Assembly (NCBI RefSeq): GCF_000281715.2
Contig: NZ_CP124576.1
Span: forward strand, 255,501-319,500
DNA from: Sphingobium sp. AP49
GTDB lineage: Bacteria > Pseudomonadota > Alphaproteobacteria > Sphingomonadales > Sphingomonadaceae
Direction of reading: 5' to 3'
Length of the DNA stretch: 64,000 nt
The notes below the pieces were generated by a model, which was not told where the DNA came from, ran no database searches, and worked only from the letters and a program-made list of their open reading frames with translations. Numbering within the stretch: the first letter of the stretch is position 1; each line of letters opens with the position of its first letter. Positions 52,990 to 62,756 of the stretch are shown here, piece by piece. Both the position numbers and the translations under genes were made by a program.

Positions 52990-54614
52990 GTGGCGATCAT
53001 TGTCTTCACCCGGCCCGTTCCCTTTCCGATCGCTTCGCTGCGCCAGCTTCTTGCCGCGCAACTGCCGCTCTACAAATGGACCGTGGGCGAGGATGATGAT
53101 GGCGGCGCGGAAACCATGGGCCAATGGGCCGATGCCCAGCTGATCTGCGGCCGCACCGACGCCAGCATCGTCTTCTGCGAGCTGTTCGCTCGCGCCCAGC
53201 CCTTTGCCGGCGATGCGCCGGTGCATCGCTGGCATCTGGAGCTGAAGCGGCCGACCACCGACAATGACGTGATTGCCCATCGCATCCTGTTGCTCGTCGC
53301 CGCGACCGTGATGCTGGCCGACGATGGCGCGCTGTGCCAGTTGCTGCCGGGCGGCGGCTGGCTGTCGAGCGACGACATGATCCGCGCCACCCGCGCGCTG
53401 CTCGCTGGCGAATCGCTTGAAAAGCTCGCCCAGTTCGGCCGCCCCGCCAGCGCCTTTGCCGGCAGCGCGCCTGCGCCGGTTGCCGCGTCCGTGCCGCGCC
53501 CGGCCGGCCGCTATGCCGGGCTAGCCCCGGAACAGGCGATGTCGCTGGGCCAGATGGACGAAAGCTTCGCCCGCATCCTGCGCGAAAAGGGGATGGGTGA
53601 CATTGCCGACAGCATGGGCCTGGCCGCGCCGCCGGCCTTCGCGCATGAACGGCCCCGGGCCGATCGCCTGCCGACCATGGTGCTGCTCGCCACCCAGCCG
53701 CTGATTCTCGACTGGGCATTGGTGCAGGAAGGGATCGGCGCGATCGACCCGCGCGGCGACTGGACGCTGTCTGAAACCGGGCTCAGTCATGGCGTGCTGG
53801 CCGGGCGCGGGGCGACGATCCGCATCGATACCCATCATGCGCCGCTGCCCGCCTACCTCATGGCCCAGGCCCAGGCGCGCAGCCACGGCCTGACCGAAGA
53901 GGATAAGCGGCTGCTCGCCACCCATCGCCTGCATCACAGTGTCAGCGTCGATCTCGATACCCGCGCCGCCGATTTCGTCGATGTGCGCCAGTCCGCCAAG
54001 GTGGCGACCTTGCTGATGGGGCTGGCGGCCAAGCGGCAGGGCTGCATCGGCCTGTTCAACGCCGGCGTTGGTACGGTGATGCCGGTCGCGCGCCTGCAGC
54101 AGCAGGTCGGCATATTGGGCAGCGACGAAGTGCCGATCACGCTCTGGACCTGGTGCGCCTTTGAATCGATCCAGCCCGACGCCATCTCGATCTCCACCGG
54201 GGCATGCTGCCCTTCACCGGCTATGAAGTGGAATTGTGGAATGCGCCGGGTACGCTCGAACAGGTGGCGGAGCGGCTGAACGGGGTGCTGCGCTACCTGC
54301 TCATCAACGGTCCGGTGATCAGCCATGGCGACACGATCGGCGATCATGCCGCCGACCGCTCGACCCGCTGCTTCCTGGGCGACAGCCGCGCCGATCGCGG
54401 CGCGGATGTGGTGCCAGCGATGCTGCTCGAATTTGACGGTGTGTCCGGCGATACTGCCGTCCGTCCGCGCGCCGACCTGCCGCAGGCGGCTTCGGCCATT
54501 GCGCCGCCCATTCCTGCCGCCGCCAGCGCACCGGCGATGCCTGCGCCGTCCCGTGCTACGCCCGCCGGGCTTGGTCGCCGCGCGCCGGGGGGCTTCGGCC
54601 GCAAGGGGCTTTAA
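52990..54614 (+). pseudogene. DUF4261-like protein with a -1 frameshift
   Basis: GTG 52990 opens a frame that runs to 54279 but changes character after DAISISTG near 54199. From 54201 the -1 frame continues with MLPFTGYEVELWNAPGTLEQ and DGDTIGDH-like text (SHGDTIGDHAADRSTRCFLG), both DUF4261 features. One missing base in the GGGG run (54199-54202) explains the break. Rejoined, the protein would be ~541 aa. The N-terminal half looks like VAIIVFTRPVPFPIASLRQL and has no known motif. Either a real pseudogene or a homopolymer error in the assembly. Confidence 0.65.
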
Positions 54615-54644
54615 CTCTCCATCCGCTTGCGCTATCGCAGGCAC

Positions 54645-54740
54645 ATATCCCCGGGGGACCGTCCGCAGACGGTTGAGAGGCGGCTTTGTGGCCGCGACCC
54701 GCTGAACCTGATCCAGTTGACACTGGCGTAGGGAGGGAGT
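54645..54740 (+). promoter_or_regulatory. TPP riboswitch (THI element)
   Basis: The aptamer contains GGGGGACC (54653-54660), GTTGAGAGG (54672-54680), CGACCCGCTGAACCTGATCC and AGTTGACACTGGCGTAGGGA. These are the THI-box segments that form P3, J2-4 and P4-P5. P1 is TCCCC (54648-54652) with part of GGGAGGGAG. Downstream is a four-TM gene and thiC, as expected for thiamine control. Confidence 0.93.
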
Positions 54741-54772
54741 GGCTCTTGCCCGTAACAGGCTGTCCGCGCCCA

Positions 54773-54804
54773 TCCTCCGCCCAAAGATATGGCGAATAGG
54801 AGGA
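54773..54804 (+). promoter_or_regulatory. SD-sequestering hairpin of the TPP riboswitch
   Basis: TCCTCC (54773-54778) can pair with GGAGGA (54799-54804), the Shine-Dalgarno of ATG 54814, extended by GCC/GGC. In the TPP-free state, TCCTCC could instead pair with GGAGGG (54732-54737) in the aptamer 3' part. This would free the SD, suggesting translational control. Confidence 0.55.
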
Positions 54805-54813
54805 CGTCTGCGC

Positions 54814-57128
<2,315 letters not shown>

Positions 57129-57203
57129 GTAATCACTCCCCCCTTGCGCTTCCCGTTGGCCCGATTAATCAGGCTGACGGGGATTATTGGGGGGAGAGTT
57201 TTC

Positions 57204-58484
57204 GTGCGTTATCATTCTGTTGCCGCCATCATTCTGGCGGCGGCCTTGCCGTGCCATCCGCTGCTTGCGCAGAATATGATGATGGTCCCGGTCGGGGGCG
57301 GCACGGCGACGCCGGTGCCGCAGGCCCCGGCGATGGATCCCAAGGACAGTCCGGAGGAGATCGCACGTGATTCTGCGCGTGACCTCACCGGTAGCCGTTT
57401 CTACAACAAACCGGGCGCGACCCGGGCCGATTATGATGCGGCATGGCAGGATTGCCGTCTGATCGCGCGGGGCTCGCGCACGCCTTCGGGCACTGTGCCC
57501 TATTATTATAATCCGGCCGTCATCTCGCCGTTGGCTGCAGGTGTGGGCGCGGGGCTTGGCGGCCTGATCGCCGGCGCGATCATCGAAGGCGAGCAACGTC
57601 GCGCCAATCGCCGCAGCTGCCTGCTGATCCGCGGCTGGCGTCAGGTGGAATTGCCCGCGCAGGAAGCGGTACGTGTCGCCGCGCTCAGCGAGGCGGATCG
57701 CAGCAGCTATTTCAACGGCATCGTCGGTGCAACGGATGTGCAGGGGGACGTGACAGCGCGGACCAGCTTCACGCCGCCCAGCGATCCGTCTTTCCTGCTT
57801 GATGGCCCACTGGCCGGGCCATCCACGCTGTTCCTCGGCAAGAAGGTTGATCCGGCCGCACCGCTGACATTGGCGCCGGGTGAAGGTGCGGTCGTCATCG
57901 CCTATCGTCGCACGGGCAAGCCATTCAACGGACACGGTTTCGTTCAATTCGCCCGCTATGATGCCGCCGGGAACGACCTGATCTATCAGCCCAAGGACTG
58001 GAAGAAAAAGGGAGACAAGACCAGCTATTTGTCATTGGCTGGCAGTGCGAATGGCAAGGCGCCCTATGAAGTCCAGATCATCCGGTTGACGGCTGGCGAT
58101 TATGTGATTTCCGACACGGGCCTGGGTCGGATTTCGACAGGGGGCTCCAATTGCTTCGGCGCGCCGACTTTTCATGTCAGCGAAGGCGAAGTGGCCTATA
58201 TCGGAGACTTCATTCCCGTCGTTGGCGCAAAGGCTGCGGATGGAACAAAATTCTACGGCATCACTTACGCCTCGCACATTGAGGACGCCCGACAGGCGCT
58301 GGCCGCGCAGCAGGCCGATATCGCCAAGCTGCTGAAGCCCGCGAAAATGCATAATGCGGCAACCTACGCCTGCTCCGGGACAGTCATGAATCGTTGGGAC
58401 ATACCCGGGGCGGATGGCGGGGCACAGATTGCCGCGACGCCGGCCGTTGCTGGTTCCGACGTGCCGATCGCTCCGGCATCCTGA
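57204..58484 (+). CDS. Exported glycine-zipper protein of unknown function
   Basis: GTG 57204 (then RYHSVAAIILAAALPCHPLL) was chosen over a TTG at 57144: GGGGAGAG lies upstream and a signal peptide starts at once. The 426-aa protein has a short Met-rich mature start, a glycine-zipper-type helix AAGVGAGLGGLIAGAIIEGE, and a C-terminal half with beta-rich look (SCLLIRGWRQVELPAQE). Two Cys-containing regions are seen. No family recognised. Confidence 0.75.
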   Translation: MRYHSVAAIILAAALPCHPLLAQNMMMVPVGGGTATPVPQAPAMDPKDSPEEIARDSARDLTGSRFYNKPGATRADYDAAWQDCRLIARGSRTPSGTVPYYYNPAVISPLAAGVGAGLGGLIAGAIIEGEQRRANRRSCLLIRGWRQVELPAQEAVRVAALSEADRSSYFNGIVGATDVQGDVTARTSFTPPSDPSFLLDGPLAGPSTLFLGKKVDPAAPLTLAPGEGAVVIAYRRTGKPFNGHGFVQFARYDAAGNDLIYQPKDWKKKGDKTSYLSLAGSANGKAPYEVQIIRLTAGDYVISDTGLGRISTGGSNCFGAPTFHVSEGEVAYIGDFIPVVGAKAADGTKFYGITYASHIEDARQALAAQQADIAKLLKPAKMHNAATYACSGTVMNRWDIPGADGGAQIAATPAVAGSDVPIAPAS

Positions 58485-58503
58485 GCGCGCGCGAGGGAAA
58501 GCA

Positions 58504-58535
58504 CCAAGAGCCGTCCTCATAACGGCGGCTCTTGG
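58504..58535. promoter_or_regulatory. Operator palindrome of the AbrB-Doc toxin-antitoxin pair
   Basis: CCAAGAGCCG (58504-58513) and CGGCTCTTGG (58526-58535) are perfect 10-bp arms with a 12-bp loop. The right arm overlaps the -35 box of the TA promoter. Toxin-antitoxin repressors typically bind such sites. Confidence 0.6.
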
Positions 58536-58560
58536 TATGGCAGGGCGGACATGTTATAAC
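58532..58560 (+). promoter_or_regulatory. Sigma-70-like promoter of the toxin-antitoxin pair
   Basis: TTGGTA (58532-58537), 17-bp spacer, TATAAC (58555-58560). The predicted start falls at about 58567, on the first base of the antitoxin ATG, so the mRNA may be leaderless. Confidence 0.65.
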
Positions 58561-58566
58561 TTTCGT

Positions 58567-58794
58567 ATGAACGCTCCCCTCAAGATCACGAAGATCGGCA
58601 ACAGCGCCGGTGTGATCCTGCCCAAGGAATTGCTGGCGCATCTCCAGGCGGCGGCGGGCGACAGCCTTTCGGTTGTCCTCACGCCGCGCGGCATCGAACT
58701 ATCGGCCGCCGAGCCGGATTTCGAGGCGCAGATGGCCGCCGCACGGGAAGTCATGGCGCGGCGCAAGCGGGCGCTGCGCGAACTGGCGAAATAA
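58567..58794 (+). CDS. AbrB/MazE-type antitoxin
   Basis: A 75-aa protein with a swapped-hairpin AbrB domain: MNAPLKITKIGNSAGVILPK (residues 1-20) and LSVVLTPRGIELS. A helical tail (EVMARRKRALRELAK) should neutralise the toxin. ATG 58567 has no SD. Its stop shares a base with the Doc start (TAATG). Confidence 0.88.
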   Translation: MNAPLKITKIGNSAGVILPKELLAHLQAAAGDSLSVVLTPRGIELSAAEPDFEAQMAAAREVMARRKRALRELAK

Positions 58795-59186
58795 TGGCCC
58801 GGCCCGATTGGGTCTGGATCACGCCCGCCGTGGCGGAAGCCGCCCATGCCGAGCAGATTGCCGAACATGGCGGAGGCGGCGATGCGCTGCGCGATCGCGG
58901 CCTGTTCGAAAGCGCGATGGCGCGGCCCCAACAACTTGCCCATTATGGTGAACCGGATGCCGCTGACCTGGCGGCTGCTTACGCCTATGGGCTGGCGCGC
59001 AATCATCCCTTTGTCGATGGCAACAAACGGATTGCGGCGGTGGTCAGCGAAACCTTCCTGCTGCTGAATGGTCATGCCCTGACCGCGACCGACGCCGAAA
59101 TGGTCGTGGCCTTCATGGATCTGGCCGCCGGCACCCTGTCGGAAGAAGAACTGGCCGACTGGTTCCGCCACCATCTCGCGCCCTGA
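58794..59186 (+). CDS. doc: Doc-type toxin (Fic/Doc family)
   Basis: A 130-aa Fic-fold kinase that inactivates EF-Tu in P1 Doc. The catalytic motif is HPFVDGNKRIAAV (about residues 65-77), the Doc form with the final R retained. Preceding DRGLFESAMARPQ and closing EEELADWFRHHL fit the family. Encoded with the AbrB-type antitoxin and controlled by the palindrome upstream. Confidence 0.88.
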   Translation: MARPDWVWITPAVAEAAHAEQIAEHGGGGDALRDRGLFESAMARPQQLAHYGEPDAADLAAAYAYGLARNHPFVDGNKRIAAVVSETFLLLNGHALTATDAEMVVAFMDLAAGTLSEEELADWFRHHLAP

Positions 59187-59236
59187 CGCTGCGCCGCCCC
59201 TGTCCTACACGGCGATCCTCTGATCTACCCTGGGGC

Positions 59237-59533
59237 ATGACACAGCACATCCCCGCTCGCCCGCCCGCGCCGATCGCGCCGGCTATCTTCACTCCCGCCC
59301 GCTGGACCCCGGCCCGGCAACGCACCTTCCTGACCGCCCTCTACCAGAGCGGCAGCGTGGCCCAGGCCGCGCGCATGGTCGGCATGTCGCCCTCCAGCGC
59401 GCATCGCCTGCGCCGCCGGCTCGCCGGCACCGCCTTCGACCGGGACTGGAGCAACGCGCTGGCGCTCCATGCCCAGGCGATGGCCGACCCGATCGCCACC
59501 CAGCTTCGCCCACAGGCCGCGACGCGTCGTTGA
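59237..59533 (+). CDS. Small helix-turn-helix-like protein
   Basis: A 98-aa protein with FTPARWTPARQRTFLTALYQ and an HTH-like core SGSVAQAARMVGMSPSSAHR LRRR (shown split). Sphingomonad genomes contain larger (~200 aa) proteins with this N-terminus; this one ends after ~90 residues, so it may be shortened. The rest is Ala/Gln-rich. Function unknown; DNA binding is expected from the HTH. Confidence 0.6.
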   Translation: MTQHIPARPPAPIAPAIFTPARWTPARQRTFLTALYQSGSVAQAARMVGMSPSSAHRLRRRLAGTAFDRDWSNALALHAQAMADPIATQLRPQAATRR

Positions 59534-59760
59534 GGAAAATTGGTGCAAAACAGGTGCAATAGTGTCGCGTCACCGGGGCTTTGTGGGCGCATGATGCGTC
59601 GCCCCGGTGGCGCGTATTGATGCACGACAGGCGCGTGGGTGACGCGCGACCGGTGCAAAAGCGGCGCAAATCCCCCGAAAAGGCCGATAACGCTGTGAAC
59701 TTCGGGCGTGACCCTGGGCCTTTCGCCATGAGCCGCCTTGCAGGATCGCGGAAAATATGA
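59534..59760. other. Gene-free region with direct and inverted repeats
   Basis: Contains CACCGGGGC (59571-59579) / GCCCCGGTG (59601-59609). Two similar blocks GGTGCAAAAC AGGTGCAA (near 59542) and GGTGCAAAAG CGGCGCAA (near 59652) occur. Antisense ORFs here look like shadow translations of these repeats. No protein gene is supported. Confidence 0.45.
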
Positions 59761-59775
59761 GAACAAATAACGAAC
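59761..59775. promoter_or_regulatory. LexA-like SOS box GAAC-N7-GAAC
   Basis: GAAC (59761-59764), AAATAAC, GAAC (59772-59775), the alphaproteobacterial LexA consensus direct repeat. It lies 27 bp before ATG 59803. LexA binding is inferred. Confidence 0.6.
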
Positions 59776-59802
59776 ATGATTCGTCCTCAGGGGAGGAAGT
59801 CC

Positions 59803-60204
59803 ATGGTTCATCGTCTCACATCGCTTTTACCGCTGCTGCTCGCCGCGATCCTTGTCGGCATGCCCGGCCCGGCGGCGGCCAAGCCTGATTTTTCCCATGT
59901 CACGTCGCGTGAGCAGGCGGAGGCGCTGGTGGCGACCGGCGCCCTGGTGCGCATCTATCTCTTCCCGATCCGTCTGGGCGGGCCGAAGCGCAAGGCGAAT
60001 ATCAGCTATGTCCCGCCGGGGGCCGGCGCGGCGCTTGACCAGATTACCGGCACACTACAGCGCTTCACCCGGCAAGGGCTGGTCGACCGGCTGGAGGTCA
60101 TACCCGAATATCGCGGCACCAGCTTCGTACCGACGCGCATCAATATATATGCCACCCATAGCGGGCAGGAGGGCGGTTTCCACCCGAGCATCGAGATATG
60201 GTGA
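59803..60204 (+). CDS. Small exported protein behind a LexA-like box
   Basis: ATG 59803 has GGGAGGA upstream; an in-frame ATG at 59776 abuts the LexA-like box and is less likely. The 133-aa protein has a signal peptide (MVHRLTSLLPLLLAAILVGM then PGPAAA) and a mature part with VTSREQAEALVATGALVRIY. It ends THSGQEGGFHPSIEIW. No family recognised. The mature part resembles a small alpha/beta domain. Confidence 0.7.
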   Translation: MVHRLTSLLPLLLAAILVGMPGPAAAKPDFSHVTSREQAEALVATGALVRIYLFPIRLGGPKRKANISYVPPGAGAALDQITGTLQRFTRQGLVDRLEVIPEYRGTSFVPTRINIYATHSGQEGGFHPSIEIW

Positions 60205-60232
60205 CGGTCGGCGCGGGCCAGGTGCTGCCCGC

Positions 60233-60892
60233 TCAGGCCTCCAGCATGCGCAGGCTGCGGCGCTTCTTCCAGTCCAGCACCACCTGGATGCGCATGCTCC
60301 AGCTGCCGTCCCATTCGACCGCCAGCCCATGCGTTTCCAATTGCGTCGCGATCCGCCGGCCGATCTCCAGCGCCGCCGCCTCGCCCGCCGCGCAGGCGCC
60401 ATAGTTGAGGTACAGGCCTTCGCCCTCGACCGCCGCCTCGGTGTCCTGCATGTGGAAAAAGGCATAGCCCTCGGCCGGGCGGCCTTCGCCGATCGCTTCC
60501 TCGATCTCGTCCCAGATCTCGGTCGCGCCGCAATTGCCGCAACAGGTGAAATTCTGCCGCGCGATCACGCCCTCGGCCTCCAGCGCGGCAAAGGCGGCGT
60601 CCAGCCGGTCGCAATCGGTCATGTCGGGCCAGGCCTTCTCGGCGGCACGATGCTCGGCCAGCGCCTGGCGCAGCGCGGCCGAAGCCTCGCGCCGCAGGGT
60701 CGGGGCGGGCAATTCCTCCTCGAACGCATCATGGGCGGCGGTCAGCACCGCGTCATCGTCGTGAAATCCGCCGGCGACATCGCGCCATACCTGGTCGCGC
60801 AGCGCCGCGAGCGGATCATAGGGGGGAAGGGCGGGTTGTTGCTCGGGGGCGTTGGTCTTGCCGAAGATTCGATTCCACAATGCGCCGAACAT
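60233..60892 (-). CDS. DUF6891-like cytosolic protein
   Basis: ATG 60892 (MFGALWNRIFGKTNAPEQQP) gives 219 aa. Cys-rich segment NFTCCGNCGATEIWDEIEEA, then YAFFHMQDTEAAVEGEGLYL, the DUF6891 hallmark. Two CysCys-x2-Cys residues may bind zinc. The function of the family is not established. It is convergent with the small exported protein. In-frame extension to 61018 is unlikely. Confidence 0.75.
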   Translation of the reverse strand: MFGALWNRIFGKTNAPEQQPALPPYDPLAALRDQVWRDVAGGFHDDDAVLTAAHDAFEEELPAPTLRREASAALRQALAEHRAAEKAWPDMTDCDRLDAAFAALEAEGVIARQNFTCCGNCGATEIWDEIEEAIGEGRPAEGYAFFHMQDTEAAVEGEGLYLNYGACAAGEAAALEIGRRIATQLETHGLAVEWDGSWSMRIQVVLDWKKRRSLRMLEA

Positions 60893-61033
60893 GCGTTTGC
60901 CAGCCTCCCGCGATGCACCGTCCTGTCCGCAACATGGCGCGTCCGAAGGCAAAGGAAAAGGGGGGAATTGACCGATGAATCGCGACAGCTTCACGGTCCG
61001 CCGCAGCGATGCCCCCAAATGGCCTCCCGATCG

Positions 61034-61474
61034 TTACGGCGCGGGTTCCAGCACCACGTCCCAATGGTCCTCGGTCACCGCCATGCGCCTGGCCTCCTCG
61101 GCATCGAACGCCGCCTTGTCGGGGAACAGACGCGCCTTGGCCGCCGCCATCGCCGCCTTGTACGCTTCGCCGGCGCCCACGCCGTCGGCGCCATGCTTGT
61201 AGACGATGGTGGTGCGCACGTCCCACCGCGTGCTGCCGCCCATATGGGTGAAGGGCATCTCCACCGTGACATCGTTGATAAAGCCCTGCCGCATCATTTC
61301 GCGCAGCAAGGCTTCGTGCTGTTTATGATAGGCGGCCAGGAACTGGCCCATGCCGCCCCATTTGACGCGATAATAATTTTCCACCTTCAACGGACCATCG
61401 GCGGGCGCGGCCGTCTGGGCGGTGGCAGGCGTGGCAGCCAGGCCGAGCAGGATCAGGACAAGGGGCAGGCGCAT
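61034..61474 (-). CDS. Small exported protein
   Basis: ATG 61474 (MRLPLVLILLGLAATPATAQ) encodes a signal peptide with an Ala-x-Ala cleavage site; the in-frame extension to 61591 lacks this. The 146-aa protein has a mature part KVENYYRVKWGGMGQFLAAY, then MGGSTRWDVRTTIVYKHG. Similar to small periplasmic ferredoxin-like (alpha/beta) domains in look, but not identified. Confidence 0.75.
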   Translation of the reverse strand: MRLPLVLILLGLAATPATAQTAAPADGPLKVENYYRVKWGGMGQFLAAYHKQHEALLREMMRQGFINDVTVEMPFTHMGGSTRWDVRTTIVYKHGADGVGAGEAYKAAMAAAKARLFPDKAAFDAEEARRMAVTEDHWDVVLEPAP

Positions 61475-61621
61475 CGCGGCGGGAACCTTTCGGGACAAAG
61501 GGAAGGACTGCCCTTCCAGACGGATCAGCCGCAGATTTCCGCGCCCTTTGGTGCAATCGCGCTTGCCCCGCATCGCGCAAGGCTCCACCATGACGCCACT
61601 TTATCCAGCGAAGGACCGCCG

Positions 61622-62164
61622 ATGACCCGCCCCCGCCTCTGGACCGTCCTCACCTTGTCCGCCGCTCTGGCCGCCTGCAGCGGCGACAAGACGGCACCTA
61701 CCAATAATGCGGTCGAAAATGCTTTGAATGCAGCGGCCAATGCCGCTGAAAATGCCGCCGCCAATGCCGTCAACGCCACCAATATCGCGCCACCCACGGC
61801 CAACGCCTTCGGCAAATATGTCGGCAAATATCCGTTCGACAAGGTCGGTGCCCATAGCTGGGCCGACGATCCGGCCGTGACCAAAGCGGTGGAAACGGCG
61901 GTCGCCGACAAGGCAGTGCGCAAATGGGTGCTGGACGATGCCGGGCCTTCCTCGCCGATCGGCACCATCGATGGCAAGGTGGCGGCCTGGTCGTGCCAGA
62001 CCCATAATTGCGGCCCGCACCAGTGGCTGACCCTGGTCGATCCGGCCAGCGGCACGGCCGAGATCTGCTATTATGACGAATCCGTCGATGCCCAGTCGAC
62101 CCGCTGGTTCAAGGCCGGCAAGGAGGAGAAGCGTCCAGGCAAATGTCCCGAGATCCCGAGCTGA
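61622..62164 (+). CDS. Predicted lipoprotein with an Asn-Ala repeat linker
   Basis: ATG 61622 (MTRPRLWTVLTLSAALAACS) has lipobox LAAC (Cys19). A low-complexity linker (about 27-55) of NAAxNAAENAAANAVNAT type is followed by a 110-aa domain with KYVGKYPFDKVGAHSWADDP and paired Cys at WSCQTHNCGPHQW, then AEICYYDES and a closing GKCPEIPS. The latter part looks like a small disulfide-stabilised inhibitor fold. Function unknown. Confidence 0.78.
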   Translation: MTRPRLWTVLTLSAALAACSGDKTAPTNNAVENALNAAANAAENAAANAVNATNIAPPTANAFGKYVGKYPFDKVGAHSWADDPAVTKAVETAVADKAVRKWVLDDAGPSSPIGTIDGKVAAWSCQTHNCGPHQWLTLVDPASGTAEICYYDESVDAQSTRWFKAGKEEKRPGKCPEIPS

Positions 62165-62485
62165 TCAATCCGCCCGCTCCCGCGCCTTGACCTTTCGCAC
62201 CTCGGCGAGCTGGCCCATCAATATGGCCAGCGCGTCGCGCTCCGCCTGGGGCAGGTCTTTGGCCTCGAAATGGCGGATTAGCACTTCCAGTGCATCGCCG
62301 ATCCGGCCGATCTGCCGGCCATAGCTGCCGACCTCGTTCAGCACCGCCCGTTCCATGTCCGGCCGTGCCGTCTGGCCCAGCGCGATATTGACCAGGCCGA
62401 CCTGCCCGCCATTTTGCGTCCAGGTCAGGGGATTGATCGCCTGCCACAATTTCTCGGGTGCCAGCGCAATGCTGAAAGGTTCCAT
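62165..62485 (-). CDS. 106-aa cytosolic protein of unknown function
   Basis: ATG 62485 (MEPFSIALAPEKLWQAINPL) with AAGGAG upstream. Helical; contains TWTQNGGQVGLVNIALGQTA. The last codon abuts the convergent lipoprotein stop with no gap (62164/62165). No family recognised. Sphingomonad hypothetical. Confidence 0.7.
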   Translation of the reverse strand: MEPFSIALAPEKLWQAINPLTWTQNGGQVGLVNIALGQTARPDMERAVLNEVGSYGRQIGRIGDALEVLIRHFEAKDLPQAERDALAILMGQLAEVRKVKARERAD

Positions 62486-62756
62486 GCCGTGCTCCTTGTC
62501 GGGGAAGGATGACGGAGGCGAAGCCTGCCATGGCCGCCGCATCGGGGCAAGATGCTGTCCTACAGCGGCCCGCCCCGCTATTCTTGCTACCCAACCCTCG
62601 ACTTTTCGATAGGATCAGCGGGGCGCAAGAAAATGTCAGAATGTGCGGGAAATGTGCGAAGTTAAGCGGATGATCTCCAACAAGGGATGCTTTTGCGTGG
62701 CCGGCCGGATGCCCGTGCCACTGGATTGCTACCGGTCATGCTCTAAATAGCAACAA

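Noticed and set aside
59289..59811. Antisense ORFs over 59289-59811
   Set aside because: Their text is produced by the GGTGCAAAA repeats and the reverse of the HTH gene; no start signal and no motif.
59852..62164. 770-aa plus-strand ORF
   Set aside because: Only its last ~180 residues (lipoprotein, from 61622) look like a protein. The rest is the antisense of two minus-strand genes, with Arg/Pro-rich shadow sequence.
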